DNA from: Abelmoschus esculentus
Taxonomy: Eukaryota > Streptophyta > Magnoliopsida > Malvales > Malvaceae
Assembly (NCBI GenBank): GCA_035048815.1
Contig: JAUCBN010000004.1
Span: 11,932,001-11,996,000, forward strand
Direction: 5' to 3'
Length of the DNA stretch: 64,000 nucleotides
Shown: positions 43,747-54,931 of the stretch, in pieces
Position numbering within the stretch: position 1 is the first letter of the stretch
Layout of the letters: the number at the start of each line of letters is the position of its first letter
The notes under the pieces: model-generated
Databases searched by the model: none
Told to the model about the DNA's origin: nothing
Seen by the model: the letters and a program-made list of their open reading frames with translations, nothing else
Program-made: the position numbers and the translations under genes

Positions 43747-45018
43747 ATGTCCAGACGGTCTACTGATGGACCTCTCTATCCTATAGTGCCTGAAATTGAG
43801 CGTTTGTTTCGTCAAAGAAGGCGTACTCAGCTTAGAGATATGGACCCACCACCAGTTCAAGACCCAGTAGTTCAAAATGCCGGGGCAAATCAGCACACTG
43901 TTGCACCTCGACCGAGAGCTATTAGGGATCATTTAAATCCTATCTTGGATGATCTTAATCCTGGCATCGTGGCACCAAAAATTACAGCTACACATTTTGA
44001 ACTTAAGCCTGTCATGTTCAATATGCTAAATTCGATTGGGCAATTTGGAGGAATGGCGCATGAAGACGCAAGGCAACATATCAGGGCATTTTTAGATGTT
44101 TGTGACTCATTCCGTCAACAAGGAGTTCAAGAGGATGTGTTGAAGCTCAAGTTATTTCCTTATTCTCTATGTGGTCGAGCAAGGGGATGGTTGAGTGGAG
44201 TACCATCCGGATCGATGGAGTCATGGGCTGATCTATGCAAGAGCTTTTTGCTACGGTATAATCCTCTAAATCTCAATACTCAACTTAGAAATGACATTGC
44301 TTCTTTTTGACAAGGTGACGACGAGTCGATGTGTGAATGTTGGGACCGATACAAGGGATTGCTTCGCAAATGTACAAATCATGGATTTCAAGATTAGACT
44401 CAAGTTGTAATGTTTTACAACGGAGTCAATGCACCTACGAGGATGATGCTAGATGCCTCGGCAAATGGAACTTTGCTAGACAAATCACCCGAGGAAGCAT
44501 TTGACATTCTTGATAGAATTGCCAACAATGATTATCAATTTCCTTCTACAAGACTTGGAACCGGGAGGAAGGCACAAGGGACATTCGAGCTTGATGTGAA
44601 AGACTCACTATCCGCCAAACTCTGAACTATCACCAACATGTTGAAGAGCATTCAACGTTCCAATGAAGTAAAGGAAGTGAAGATGGCTAGTTCAGCATGT
44701 CTGATATGCCATGGCAATCATCACGAGAGTGAGTGCCCAAGAAGCCATGAGACAGCTAATTATGTGAGCAATTACAACCGAAGCAACAACAACCCCTACT
44801 CGAACACCTACAATCCAGGATGGAGACAGCATCCGAATTTTTCATGGGGAAACCAAGGACCCAGCAATCCTAATCCCCAAGCGCGGAACCAAAATCAGCA
44901 TGAGCCCCAAAATTTTCAACCGAATATGCCCTGGCATAATCAGAGAAAGGGGGTTGCATCATCATCTAATACCAGTTCTTTGGAGGCAACTATGCAAGAT
45001 TTTATTCTAAGTACCTAG
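43747..45018 (+). pseudogene. gag: Athila-1 gag
   Basis: The frame starts at ATG 43747 (MSRRSTDGPLYPI). The retrotransposon gag domain covers about 43960-44310 (FELKPVMFNMLNSIGQFGG, ARGWLSGVPSGSMESWADLCKSFLLRY), and a zinc knuckle CLICHGNHHESEC (CX2CX3HX4C) is near 44698. An Asn/Gln-rich stretch follows. In-frame stops at 44308, about 44395, 44623 and 45016 break it; two are CGA to TGA and TGG to TAG relative to Athila-2. Gag would form the particle. Confidence 0.88.
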
Positions 45019-45765
45019 ACGATGCTTCAAGTTGGCCAAATTGCCACGGCATTGCAAGAGCGTCAACTTGGACGTCTGCTGAGTGATACTGAAGTCCCTA
45101 AGCCGAATGGTAAAGAGCACTGCAGCGCAATCACACTAAGGAGTGGCACTCAACTTAATCAGGAAGATAAGTTTGGGGGGAAGAAGTCTGAAGATTCCCT
45201 ACCCGAACCTGTGCAAGAAGAAATGCCTGAGCAAAATCTCGAGGAAAAGGACCAGGAGGAAGGTTTGACAAAGGAAACTGCCGATGGAGCGAGCAAAAAT
45301 GCCACGGCAAAATCAGTTCCTACACCACCAGTGGAAGAAGTTAGACCCCTACCACCCTTTCCCCAGAGGCTGAAGAAGCACAATGACGAAATTCAGTTTA
45401 AAATGTTTATGGAGAAGTTGGATCAATTATACATAAATGTCCCACTCTTGGAGGCAATTGACCAGATGCCCACCTACGCTAAATTTCTGAAGGAGATAGT
45501 CACGAAGAAGCGTAAAGTGGAGAAGTTCGAGAAAATTGCCACGGCAAAAGATTATTGTTCTACCTTAAGTAATCTACCATCAAAGAAAAAGGATCCGGGC
45601 AGCTTCATTATTCCTTGTGCCATTGGAGAACAGTTTTTTTGGAAGGCACTCTGTGATCTTGGATCGAGTGTAAATTTGATGCCCAAGTCAATTTTCGTGA
45701 AGCTTGGCATGCGAGATGCAAGACCCACATCCGTCATATTGCAACTAGCCGATCTTTCCATTTGA
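45019..45765 (+). pseudogene. gag-pol: Athila-1 gag C-terminus and protease start
   Basis: Same frame as gag. A 78-bp in-frame deletion relative to Athila-2 (54613-54690) lies at 45030, bounded by TCAAG repeats. The segment covers the Glu-rich linker, PPFPQRLKKHNDEIQF, and the start of the aspartic protease with CDLGSSVNLMPKSIF near 45655 (DLG in place of DTG, usual for Athila). A one-base deletion near 45755 shifts the frame. Confidence 0.87.
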
Positions 45766-46601
45766 GACCCGAGGGGAAGATCGAAGATATCATAGTGAGG
45801 GTGGACAAGTTCGTGTTTCCACCCGACTTCCTCATACTTGATTATGAGGCTGATGCTAATACACCCATCATCTTAGGGAGACTTTTCCTAGCAACCGGTC
45901 GCATTCTCATTGATTGTGAGAAGGGTGAGCTCACAATGCGTGTAGCAAATCAAAGATTGACCGTGAACATCAACAATTCTCTCAAGTACATGGATGATTC
46001 TGAAGAATGCCGGAGCATTTTGGAAGTAGATTATGAGCAATCTACAGAAGCTGATCATTTTTGCCACAGTAATTTCGTGCAACTGGATGAGTATGAAGAG
46101 CTCACGAATGAAGAAGAGGAAGAAGCTAGTGAATCTTCATTGGAGGAACACCAATCTAGTCTGCTGATAGCTAGAAACAATTCGAGCTTCGAGCCTCTTG
46201 ATCTCGAGGAATTCAGTCCTCCAAAGCCTTCATTACTCGATGCACCGAAGATGGAGCTTAAGATTTATCCACAGCATTTGAAATATGCTTATCTGGGTGA
46301 AAATGAGACCTTGCCAGTTATTATTTCTGCGAACTTAAATTCTGATCAAGAGAGAAGTCTACTTGTTGTTTTGTCACAACATAAACGAGCAATAGGATGG
46401 ACCATGGCGGATTTAAAAGGGATTAGTCCTACTATTTGTATGCATAAGATACTTCTGGAAGAATGCCATGGCAAATCCGTAGAGCCACAGCGTAGACTCA
46501 ACCCCATTATGAAGCAAGTTGTTATGAAGGAAATTCTTAAATGGCTTGATGCTGGAGTTATTTACCCAATATCGGATAGTTCATGGGTAAGCCCGGTTTA
46601 A
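45762..46601 (+). pseudogene. pol: Athila-1 protease end and RT start
   Basis: In the new frame: DFLILDYEADANTPIILGRLFLATG (second protease half), an acidic linker, then LSQHKRAIGWTMADLKGISPTICMHKI and EPQRRLNPIMKQV, the Athila RT entry. TAA 46599-46601 stands where Athila-2 has CAG (VSPVQCVPKKGG). Confidence 0.88.
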
Positions 46602-46853
46602 TGTGTGCCAAAGAAAGGAGGCACGACCGTGGTAATAATGAGGATTTGCATGGACTATCGTAAGCTCAACAAAGCTACGAAGAAGGAGGACTTTCCTCTA
46701 CCCTTCATTAACCAAATGTTAGATCGCTTGGCGGGCAAAGCTTACTATTGTTTCTTGGATGGATATTCGGGTTATAATCAAATAGCTATCGCACCGGAGG
46801 ACCAAGAGAAGACCACTTTCACTTGTCCTTATGGCACTTACGCTTTTTGAAGG
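46602..46853 (+). pseudogene. pol: Athila-1 RT, palm start
   Basis: CVPKKGGTTVV...ICMDYRKLNKATKKEDFPLPF and FLDGYSGYNQIAIAPEDQEKTTF (first catalytic Asp). Relative to Athila-2 about 42 bp are deleted at 46635 between GAGG repeats. A TGA at 46848-46850 replaces a CGA Arg codon (AFRRMPFG). Confidence 0.88.
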
Positions 46854-48113
46854 ATGCCCTTTGGATTGTGTAATGCACCGTCAACTTTCCAGCGCGGCAT
46901 CCAAGCTATCTTCTCCGATATGGTTGAAGACTCTCTTGAGATTTTTATGGATGACTTTTCCGTTTCTCGAGATAGTTTCCAGAAATGTCTTGGCAATTTA
47001 GCAAAGGTCCTGAAGCGATGTGAAGAGGCTGACCTTGTGCTAAATTGGGAGAAATGTCACTTCATGGTGACGGAAGGTATTGTGTTGGGCCATAAAATCT
47101 CACACAAAGGCATTGAGGTAGACAAAGCTAAGATCGAGGTGATCGAGAAGCTATCACCACCAACAAATGTCAAGGGCATAAGAAGTTTCCTTGGACACGC
47201 GGGATTCTATCGGAGATTCATCAAGGATTTCTCCAAGATCTCCAAGCCCTTGCGCAAGTTGTTGCAACAGAACCAGCCTTTTGTGTTCGATCAAAAATGT
47301 CATGGCGCTTTCACAGACCTGAAGCAAAGCCTGATCACTGCATCAGTTGTTGTTCCCCCAGATTGGACACTACCGTTCGAGATGATGTGTGACGCGAGCG
47401 ACTACGCAGTGGGAGCAGTCTTGGGGCAGCGTCGAGGTAAAATTTTTCATGTTGTTTATTATGCTAGCCGTACTTTAAATGATGCACAACTTAACTATAC
47501 TACCACAGAGAAAGAGCTACTTGCCGTGGTATTTGCATTTGACAAGTTTAGGTCATACTTGATAGGCACTAAGGTCATTGTTCACACCGATCACTCAGCA
47601 ATTAAGTACTTAGTGATTAAAAAGGATGCAAAACCTAGGCTCATTAGATGGATACTGTTGTTGCAAGATTTTGATTTAGAAGTGGTAGATAGGAAGGGAA
47701 TCGAAAACCAAGTTGTTGATCATCTTTCTAGGCTAGAAATTAACCTGAAATGTCCTGACAAAATTGATATACATGATGAGTCTCCTGATGAGAAAATTCT
47801 TTATGCCACTGCAATTCTGTGGTACGCTGACCTTGCTAATTTTCTCGTTAGTGGTGTTTTGCCTTTTTACATGACTAGCCAGGGAAGGAAGAAATTCAGA
47901 CATGACGAGCGATTATATTTCTGGGATGAGCCGTACCTGTTCAAGCGTTGTGCCGATAAAATTTTCCGAAGATGTGTGCCGGAAGAAGAGCAAAGAGACA
48001 TTTTGCATCACTGTCACACAGGCCCATGTGGAGGTCACTTTGGAGGGATGAGGACTGCTGCAAAAGTCCTCCAATCAGGGTTTTTTTGGCCTACCTTATT
48101 CAAAGATGCCTAG
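46854..48113 (+). pseudogene. pol: Athila-1 RT, RNase H and integrase zinc domain
   Basis: 419 open codons: MPFGLCNAPSTFQ, the catalytic EIFMDDFSV (about residue 30), RT thumb (GIRSFLGHAGFYRRFI), RNase H with CDASDYAVGAVLGQRR (about residue 181) and HTDHSAIKYL, then the integrase zinc region HHCHTGPCGGHFGGMRTAAK. A TAG at 48111-48113 replaces CAG of KDAQAFYQ. All domains are in the order PR-RT-RH-IN expected of Ty3/gypsy. Confidence 0.92.
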
Positions 48114-49102
48114 GCATTTTACCAAACCTGCGATCGATGTCAGAAAACTGGAAACATCTCCAGACGGCATGAAATGCCACGACAAAATATATTGGAGGTC
48201 GAGTTATTTGACGTATAGGGCATAGACTTTATGGGACCATTCCCATCCTCATTTAGAGATTTATACATCCTTTTGGCAATGGACTATGTGTCTAAATGGG
48301 TTGAAGCCATTGCAACACCAAGGAACGATGCAAAGACAATGCTTAAATTTCTGCATAAGCACATTTTCACAAGATTTGGCATGCCAAGGGCTATCATCAG
48401 TGATGAAGGTACCCACTTTGACAACAAGTTAATTGTCAAGGCATTGCAAAGATATGGGATGCGACACAAAATTGCCACGGCATATCATCCCCAAACCAAT
48501 GGGCAAGTCGAGATTTCCAACCGTGAAATCAAGCAAATTTTGGAAAAAGTGGTGAATCTGAGAAGGATAGATTGGTCACCAAAGCTTGATGAAGCGTTGT
48601 GGGCGTACCGAACAACTTTCAAAACCCCATTAGGGATGTCTCCATTTAAGTTGGTCTATGGCAAAGCATGTCACCTCCCGGTCGAGTTAGAACATAGGGC
48701 CTATTGGGCAATCAAGAAACTCAACTTTGATGCCGATTTAGCTGGTGAAAGAAGACTTCTAGAGTTGAATGAGATGGAGGAATTCAGGACCCAAGCTTAT
48801 GAGAATGCTAAACTCTACAAGGAGCGAACCAAGCGATGGCATGATCAAGTGATTTTGCCACGACATTTTCATGCGGGACAACAGGTGCTCCTATTCAACT
48901 CAAGGCTGAAGCTTTTTCCTAGAAAGCTTAAATCGAGGTGGTTAGGGCCATTTGAAATACTTCATGTATATCCCCATGGAGCTGTAGACATCAAAAATCT
49001 GGAAGATGGGACAATTTTCAAAGTTAATGGCCAGCGTCTGAGGATCTACACTGGAGCCCATGTGATGTGAGATAAACCTACCGCATATCTTATAGATGTA
49101 TG
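48114..49102 (+). pseudogene. pol: Athila-1 integrase core and C-terminus
   Basis: In frame: CDRCQKTGNISRRHEMPRQN completes the zinc site. A TAG near 48218 replaces a Cys codon just before GIDFMGPFPSSFRDLY (Asp 1). IISDEGTHFDN (Asp 2, about 48400) and TNGQVEISNREIKQIL (Glu, about 48510) follow, then the C-terminal FHAGQQVLLFNSRLKLFPRKLKSRWLGPFEI. TGA 49068-49070 replaces an Arg codon; the Athila-2 version ends at the equivalent of 49102. Confidence 0.9.
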
Positions 49103-49589
49103 ACATACTGAAATGTCATGGCATTTTCAGTTTACTCCTGTTCATAAATAAATAATCTTTAAGTTTGTTTTATTTGCTTTTATATGATTAACCTTTTTAA
49201 TCCTTTCTTTTAATTTTTTAGGTTATTCTACACCGTTGGAGGCTGACGGCTGAAGGAAAAAGGAGAAAAGTAGGAAACCCTACTTAGAAAATTTGGGCGG
49301 CAAAAGACAAAAAGGAGGAGCCTTTTCATTATTTTATTTTGAATTTCAAAATCCAACCCTCTCTCTCCTATTAAAAATCTGACACCTTTATTCCCACACC
49401 CAATCAACCCCCTCCACACGTTCTTGGCCACACCCCCACTAAAATAATAAAGGTCTCACCTTTATTATTTTTAGCCTTTACTCTTCATCTTCTTCTTCAT
49501 CCAAACACCCTCCATAGCCGAAAATCCCCCCCTCCATTAAAGAAAAGCTTCAAGCTTTCTTACTTTCTCTCCTTTCGTTCCACTTCAAA
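49103..49589 (+). other. Athila-1 pol/env spacer with candidate splice acceptor
   Basis: It has no coding frame. A palindrome copy (TGTCATGGCATTTTCAG) is at about 49113. TTTTAATTTTTTAG/GTTATT at 49208-49221 is a plausible 3' splice site, conserved at 58917-58929 in Athila-2. A C-rich plus-strand stretch (49390-49540) precedes the env-like ORF. Confidence 0.5.
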
Positions 49590-51072
49590 ATGGTACGCAC
49601 AAGACCCTTAGGATCCGTACCACCGCCTCTGCCATTTTTATAGACGGTGATGTGGAAGAAAGATTCAAAACCTTCAAAAACCGAAGACTTTTCTTCGAGC
49701 TTGGCTTCATCCTCACCGACGAGATAAGACCAGTGGTGAAAGATGTGGTGGTGCAGCGCCATTGGGAGAAGTTCGCCGCCCATCCAGGCTCCGTCAACGC
49801 TACCCTGGTGCGTGAATTCTATGCCAATATCCATAGCTCAGACTAGAAATCTGTATATGTCCGGGGTAAAAACATTCACTTCACGAACACCGCTATCAAC
49901 CGATTCTTCAAGATCCCTCAAGGAGTTGACCGACATGCTAAGAAGGAAGAAGAGGTTGATTACGAAACCTACCAAGGCATGAAGGAAGATTTATGTTTGC
50001 CCGAGACAGAGTAGAATGGTCAACAAGCAGCACGGCGCATGGTGAACCGAGAGTCTTTACTTCCCAACGCCCGGTTGTGGAGCCACTTTATTAGATATAA
50101 GTTGATGCCCACTTCGCATCACACCACTGTGAGTTTGCCCCGACTTATGCTATTACATTCCGTTCTCTTTGGCTGCCCACTTGATATAGGGAGGATTATT
50201 GTGCAAGAGACGCATGCTTGTTGGAAGAGACCCAAGAGCACCCTCATATCTCAAACCTAATCACGGCTTTGTGCCGGAAAAAAGATGTCCTGGAAGATGA
50301 GTACGATGAGATTTTAGAAGGAATGAAAAGGCTATCTACTGAAAAGGTGGCCGCTCTAATGGGAAACATAGATGAGCAGCCGGAATCTTCTCATGCTGCT
50401 GCTGCTGCTGCTAGAGGAAGAGCCCCATTCTACAAAGATGAGGCATTGGATCTATCCAAGAATGCCATGGCAAAAGTGGACGACTTGTCTAACGATCTAA
50501 AGGAATTTTTCCTCTACACAAAGAAGAGAGACGAGGTCATCCAAAGCTATCTGGCAGAGCTACTTCCTCCACTAGATCAAGAATTTCCTACTTTCCCGGA
50601 CTCAATATTGCCCACTACATCAGGAAATGCCACGTCATTTACAGCTGCTTCAACTTCAACCAGGCGAGCTGCACCTGATCTAAATCAGGTACCATCCGCA
50701 GCTGAGCCGTCTGAGGAAGCTAGACCAACGAAGCCAGAGATCGAGGAGCAAGCCCAAGAAGCGCAGTCAACAGCACAAGAACAAACTCCTGAGAATGCCA
50801 CGACATTTTCCGAGGAGCAAGCCCAGCCTCAAGATCAACTGGACCCTGCTGCTGAAAAAGAAAAGGAAGCCAGTTTTATTTCTTCACTTTTTGAAGACCC
50901 GCCTGCCCCACCTGCACAACAAGAAGAACGCCAACCAGCAGCCCAACAATCTGATTCACCAATGCCCTCTCCTACGAGGAAGAACCTCGCGCCGAACTAC
51001 CACAGCCACACCACCCAAGTAACCAAGGTACATCTCATTGCATTTCATTTACTTGCATTGTATAGCATATAG
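49590..51072 (+). pseudogene. Athila-1 env-like third ORF, broken
   Basis: It corresponds to the Athila-2 ORF at 59282. It starts at ATG 49590 (MVRTRPLGSVPPPL), shifts frame near 49640, has TAG 49844-49846 for CAG, TAG near 50013 for TGG, and a further one-base deletion near 50252. Conserved parts are RRLFFELGFILTDE, FTNTAINRFFKIPQGVD, LLPNARLWSHFIRYKLMPTSHHTTVSLPR and ALCRKKDVLEDEYDEIL. The last frame has an Ala run (HAAAAAARG), a DLNQVP motif near 50678, and loses the basic C-terminal region by a deletion of about 120 bp near 50990. The family is the plant retroelement env-like protein; I see no membrane segment. Confidence 0.82.
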
Positions 51073-51340
51073 TTTAATTTTTTTTAGATGCATTGAGGAC
51101 AATGCTTGCCTCAAGTTTGGGGGAGATATCGTCCTCTACTTCATGTGCATGATAGCAGTAGTTGTAGAAAAATGCCATGACATTTGTGCAAGTTTTAGGT
51201 CAAGTTTATAGGATTATAGTTTGTGATGCCCAATGATGATACACCTTATATGGCCAATGCTTGAATTGAATATGCATGACTTGGGAGTTGAATAGAACTT
51301 GCTTTAAGATTTGGTTGCTTGTGCTTATTTTATTGCTACA
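51073..51340 (+). other. Athila-1 3' UTR, left part
   Basis: It contains a polypurine-like CTCAAGTTTGGGGGAGA (about 51110-51126) and a palindrome near 51172. It ends at the TSD CTACA (51336-51340), where Athila-2 is inserted; it continues at 63691. Confidence 0.85.
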
Positions 51341-53198
51341 TGATAACTCCACAAAAAGGCTATATTTTAGGCCTTTTTACTTAAGTTATTGAGTGTCCTT
51401 AGGCTCATATAGGTTCATTTAGTTGCATTTAGGTTCATAACATTGCATATAGTCTTGTAGATATGCCTTGGCATTTTTTTATGTGGTAATAGGTGCTATT
51501 TAGGGGGAAAGGTAGTTCTTTTTAGTTGTGTGTGCAGGTGAAGCAAAAATGGAAGTTGAGGAAATTTGTCATGGCATTCGCAGAAGGATAACGATGGGAA
51601 AATGCCATGGAAAAGCTAGAGAACTCCTGTGCTGAGCTACACGACAAAGAGATATTTTGATAAGAGTGCCAACTGGTGCTACCACAGCCGTTTGGGACCA
51701 CTACAACTGACTACAGCCACCTCAGTAGGGGACAACAGTGAATATCGCCTGTGTGCGAGCCACCTCAGTAGGGGACCACTGTCACCTCTGCCAATCCTGC
51801 AGGAATGTCACGACAAAAAGAGGGCAGAAATGGGTTTTTGCCTATCTTTTAGGGTTTTTCACCCCCTCTTTGTAAAGGGTGGTAACCTAAAGAAAGGTAA
51901 GACCTTTAAGGAGGCCTTTTGAGGAACACAACACAGAAAAAGAGGCACCTTTAGGGCGGTTTTTGCGACGGTGGAAAGCTCCCACAATTCTCCTCCAAAC
52001 TCCGGCCAAGGGGACCGCTATTGATAGAGCTCGAAGGGAGTGGTGTGCTAGGCACCCGAGAGGGGCTAGCACACCAAGGCGTCTCATGGTGGTTGAAGAG
52101 CCAGTGGCGGTTCACACCGAGGGTTTCTTCTAGTCCTCCTACCTGCTTTATTTTGTTTATATTTTCATGAGGATGAATGTTAAATGTTTAAGTTTTATGT
52201 TGATGATTTCTCTTAACATTTAGCCCCACCATGTAAGATTTGTTTCGGTGGTTGCTTTTATGGATGATTAACTCTTATTTCTATTTAATATATTGCCTTC
52301 TAAGTGTTTGTATATTTGCTTTGCTCATTGTTGGTAATTATGTAAGCATTGTAAGAGGCACGGGAGTGTCCCGTGTTTAGGTACATGTTAGAGCACTCGA
52401 GAGAGGCGTAACTATAGATCCTTAGATCATCCGAGAGGATCTAAGGGAGGATCTACATGAGCAATGGGCTCTAGACTGCAAATAGGGCCTAGTTGGATCC
52501 TAGAGCACTCGAGAGAGGCGTAGGTGAAGGCTTCAACGATTAAAAGGAGTGTGCTTTACTGATACACTAAGGTGTCATTCACGTGACAGGCGAAAATATC
52601 ATGACATTTTAGACTATTAGGTTCATATGACTCGAGAGATCGGGGAATACTTTAGAAACCTCTGTCGAGCAGGTATACATCCTAGTAGCTGTATGTTAGA
52701 TATGGGTAAGGGGTAGGAAATCATAGAAGTCACCACCAGTCATTCCCGAGAGAGTTCAAAAATAGAGGAGAAGTACTATATATTGCTTAACGTGTTCGTG
52801 CATTCTGTTTTTGCCTCCACATTTACAACTTACTGTCTTTATTTTGCTTGTTATTTTGCGATCATTCTGCTATACATACCACCTTCATACATACACCTTG
52901 CCATCACCATCCATTCTATTTTGCCTTGGCATATTTTAATTGCTTGCGCTCTAGAATTGCCATAGCATTTCCATTTTACACCTCCACCGTACATATCCAT
53001 ATTCTCGTGTTTATATCTTTATCTTTGTTTTCTTTTTAGTGACACCCCTTTTTGCCTTGGCAAATTTGAGTGCATGCTTTACCTAGATCCTTGTGGGAAC
53101 AATACTCACTCACCCTATTATTACTTGTATGACTGTGTATACTTGCACATATATGTGTGTTCACATACATCATTTATAGCACTACACAGAACACACCA
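51341..53198 (+). repeat. Athila-2 5' LTR
   Basis: TGATAACTCCACAAAAAGGC to ACACACCA. The TATA site is mutated (TTTGTAAAGG near 51870). The CTCGAGAGAG motif recurs (52397, 52508, 52629) and palindrome variants are frequent. Confidence 0.94.
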
Positions 53199-53204
53199 AA
53201 TTTT

Positions 53205-53222
53205 TGCCGCCGTTGCCGGGGA
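53205..53222 (+). other. Athila-2 primer-binding site, one mismatch
   Basis: TGCCGCCGTTGCCGGGGA, differing from the Athila-1 type at its third base (TGGCGCC to TGCCGCC). Confidence 0.85.
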
Positions 53223-53332
53223 TCTATCTATTTAGAGTAAAGTTTGTCATTTTTGTTTTGGCATTTTCGTTTTGCGTAGTTATTTTTTGTTAGTTCTGTT
53301 TTACTTGTTTTATTTGATTTTCTTTTCAGTGT

Positions 53333-53740
53333 ATGTCCAGACGGTCTACTGACGGACCTCTCTATCCTATAGTACCTGAAATTGAGCGTTTGTGTCGTCA
53401 AAGAAGGCGTACTCAGCGTAGAGACATGGACCCACCACCAGTTCAAGACCCAATAGTTCAAAATGCCGGGGCAAATCAGCATGCTGTTGCACCTCGACCG
53501 AGAGCTGTTAGGGATCACTTAAATCCTATCTTGGATGATCTTAATCCTGGCATCGTGGCACCAGAAATTACAGTTACGCATTTCGAACTTAAGCTTGTTA
53601 TGTTCAATATGCTAAATTCGATTGGGCAATTTGGAGGTATGGCGCATGAAGATGCAAGGCAACATATCAGGGCATTTTTAGAAGTTAGTGACTTATTCCG
53701 TCAACAAGGAGTTCATGAGGATGTGTTGAAGCTCAAGTAA
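53333..53740 (+). pseudogene. gag: Athila-2 gag, N-terminal segment
   Basis: It starts at ATG 53333 (MSRRSTDGPLYPIVPEIERL) and runs through FELKLVMFNMLNSIGQFGGMAHEDARQHI to TAA 53738-53740. The stop stands where Athila-1 has TTA (KLKLFPYS). The gag domain continues in the same frame. Confidence 0.88.
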
Positions 53741-54322
53741 TTTCCTTATTCTCTATATGGTCGAGCAAGGGGATGGTTGAGTGGAGTACCATCCGGATCG
53801 ATAGAGTCATGGGCTGATCTATGCAAGAGCTTTTTGCTACGGTATTATCCTCTAAATCTCAATACTCAACTTAGAAATGACATTGCTTCTTTTCGACAAG
53901 GTGACGATGAGTCGATGTGTGAATGTTGGGATCGATACAAGGGATTACTTCGTAAATGTACAAATCATGGATTTCAAGATTGGACTCAAGTTGTAATATT
54001 TTACAACGGAGTCAATGCACCAATGAGGATGATGCTAGATTCCTCGGCAAATGGAACTTTATTAGACAAATCATCCGAGGAGGCATTTGACATACTTGAT
54101 AGAATTGCTAACAATGATTATCAATTTCCTTCTACAAGACATGGAACCGGGAGGAAGGCACAAGGGACATTCGAGCTTGATGTGAAAGACTCATTATCCG
54201 CCCAACTCTCAGCTGTCACCAATATGTTGAAAAGCATTCAACGTTCCAATGAAGTGAAGGAAGTGAAGATAGCCAGTTCAGCATGTCTATTATGCCATGG
54301 CAGTCATCACGAGAGTGAGTGA
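53741..54322 (+). pseudogene. gag: Athila-2 gag core
   Basis: In frame: RARGWLSGVPSGSIESWADLCKSF, RQGDDESMCECWDRYKGLLRKC (intact here but broken by TGA in Athila-1), and the first three ligands of the zinc knuckle CLLCHGSHHESE. The last Cys codon has become TGA (54320-54322). Confidence 0.88.
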
Positions 54323-54931
54323 CCAGGAAGCCATGAGACAGCGAATTATCTTAGCAATTTCAACCGAAGCAAAAACAATCCATACTCAAACACCTACAAT
54401 CCAGGATGAAGACAGCACCCGAATTTTTCATGGGGAAACCAAGGACCCAGCAATCCTAATCCCCAAGCGCAGAACCAAAATCAGCATGAGCCCCAGAATT
54501 TTTAACTGAATATGCCCTGGCATAATCAGAACAAGGGGGCATCATCATCATCTAATACCAGTTCTTTGGAGGCAATTATGCAAGATTTTATTCTAAGTAC
54601 CAAGACGATGCTTCAAGAGCATACAACAGCTATCAAGAACCAAGGAACTCTACTGCAAAGCCACAGTGCTTCGTTGCGAAATCTGGAGGGTCAAGTTGGC
54701 CAAATTGCCACGGCATTGCAAGAGCGTCAACCTGGACGTCTGCCGAGTGATACTGAAGTCACTAAGCCGCATGGTAAAGAGCATTGTAGCGCGATCACAC
54801 TGAGAAGTGGTACTCAACTTAATCAGCAAGATAAGTTTGGGGGAAGAAGTCTGAAGATTCCCTACCCGAACCTGTGCAAGAAGATATGCCTGAGCAAAAT
54901 CTCGAGGAAAAGGACCATGAGGAAGGTTTGA
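54323..54931 (+). pseudogene. gag: Athila-2 gag C-terminal linker
   Basis: The same frame has further stops at about 54409 (TGG to TGA) and 54504, then an open stretch from 54512 containing SLEAIMQDFILSTKTMLQEHTTAIKNQ, a likely coiled coil missing in Athila-1 through its 78-bp deletion. A one-G deletion in the run near 54838 shifts the frame; the frame given here then runs to TGA 54929-54931. Confidence 0.85.
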
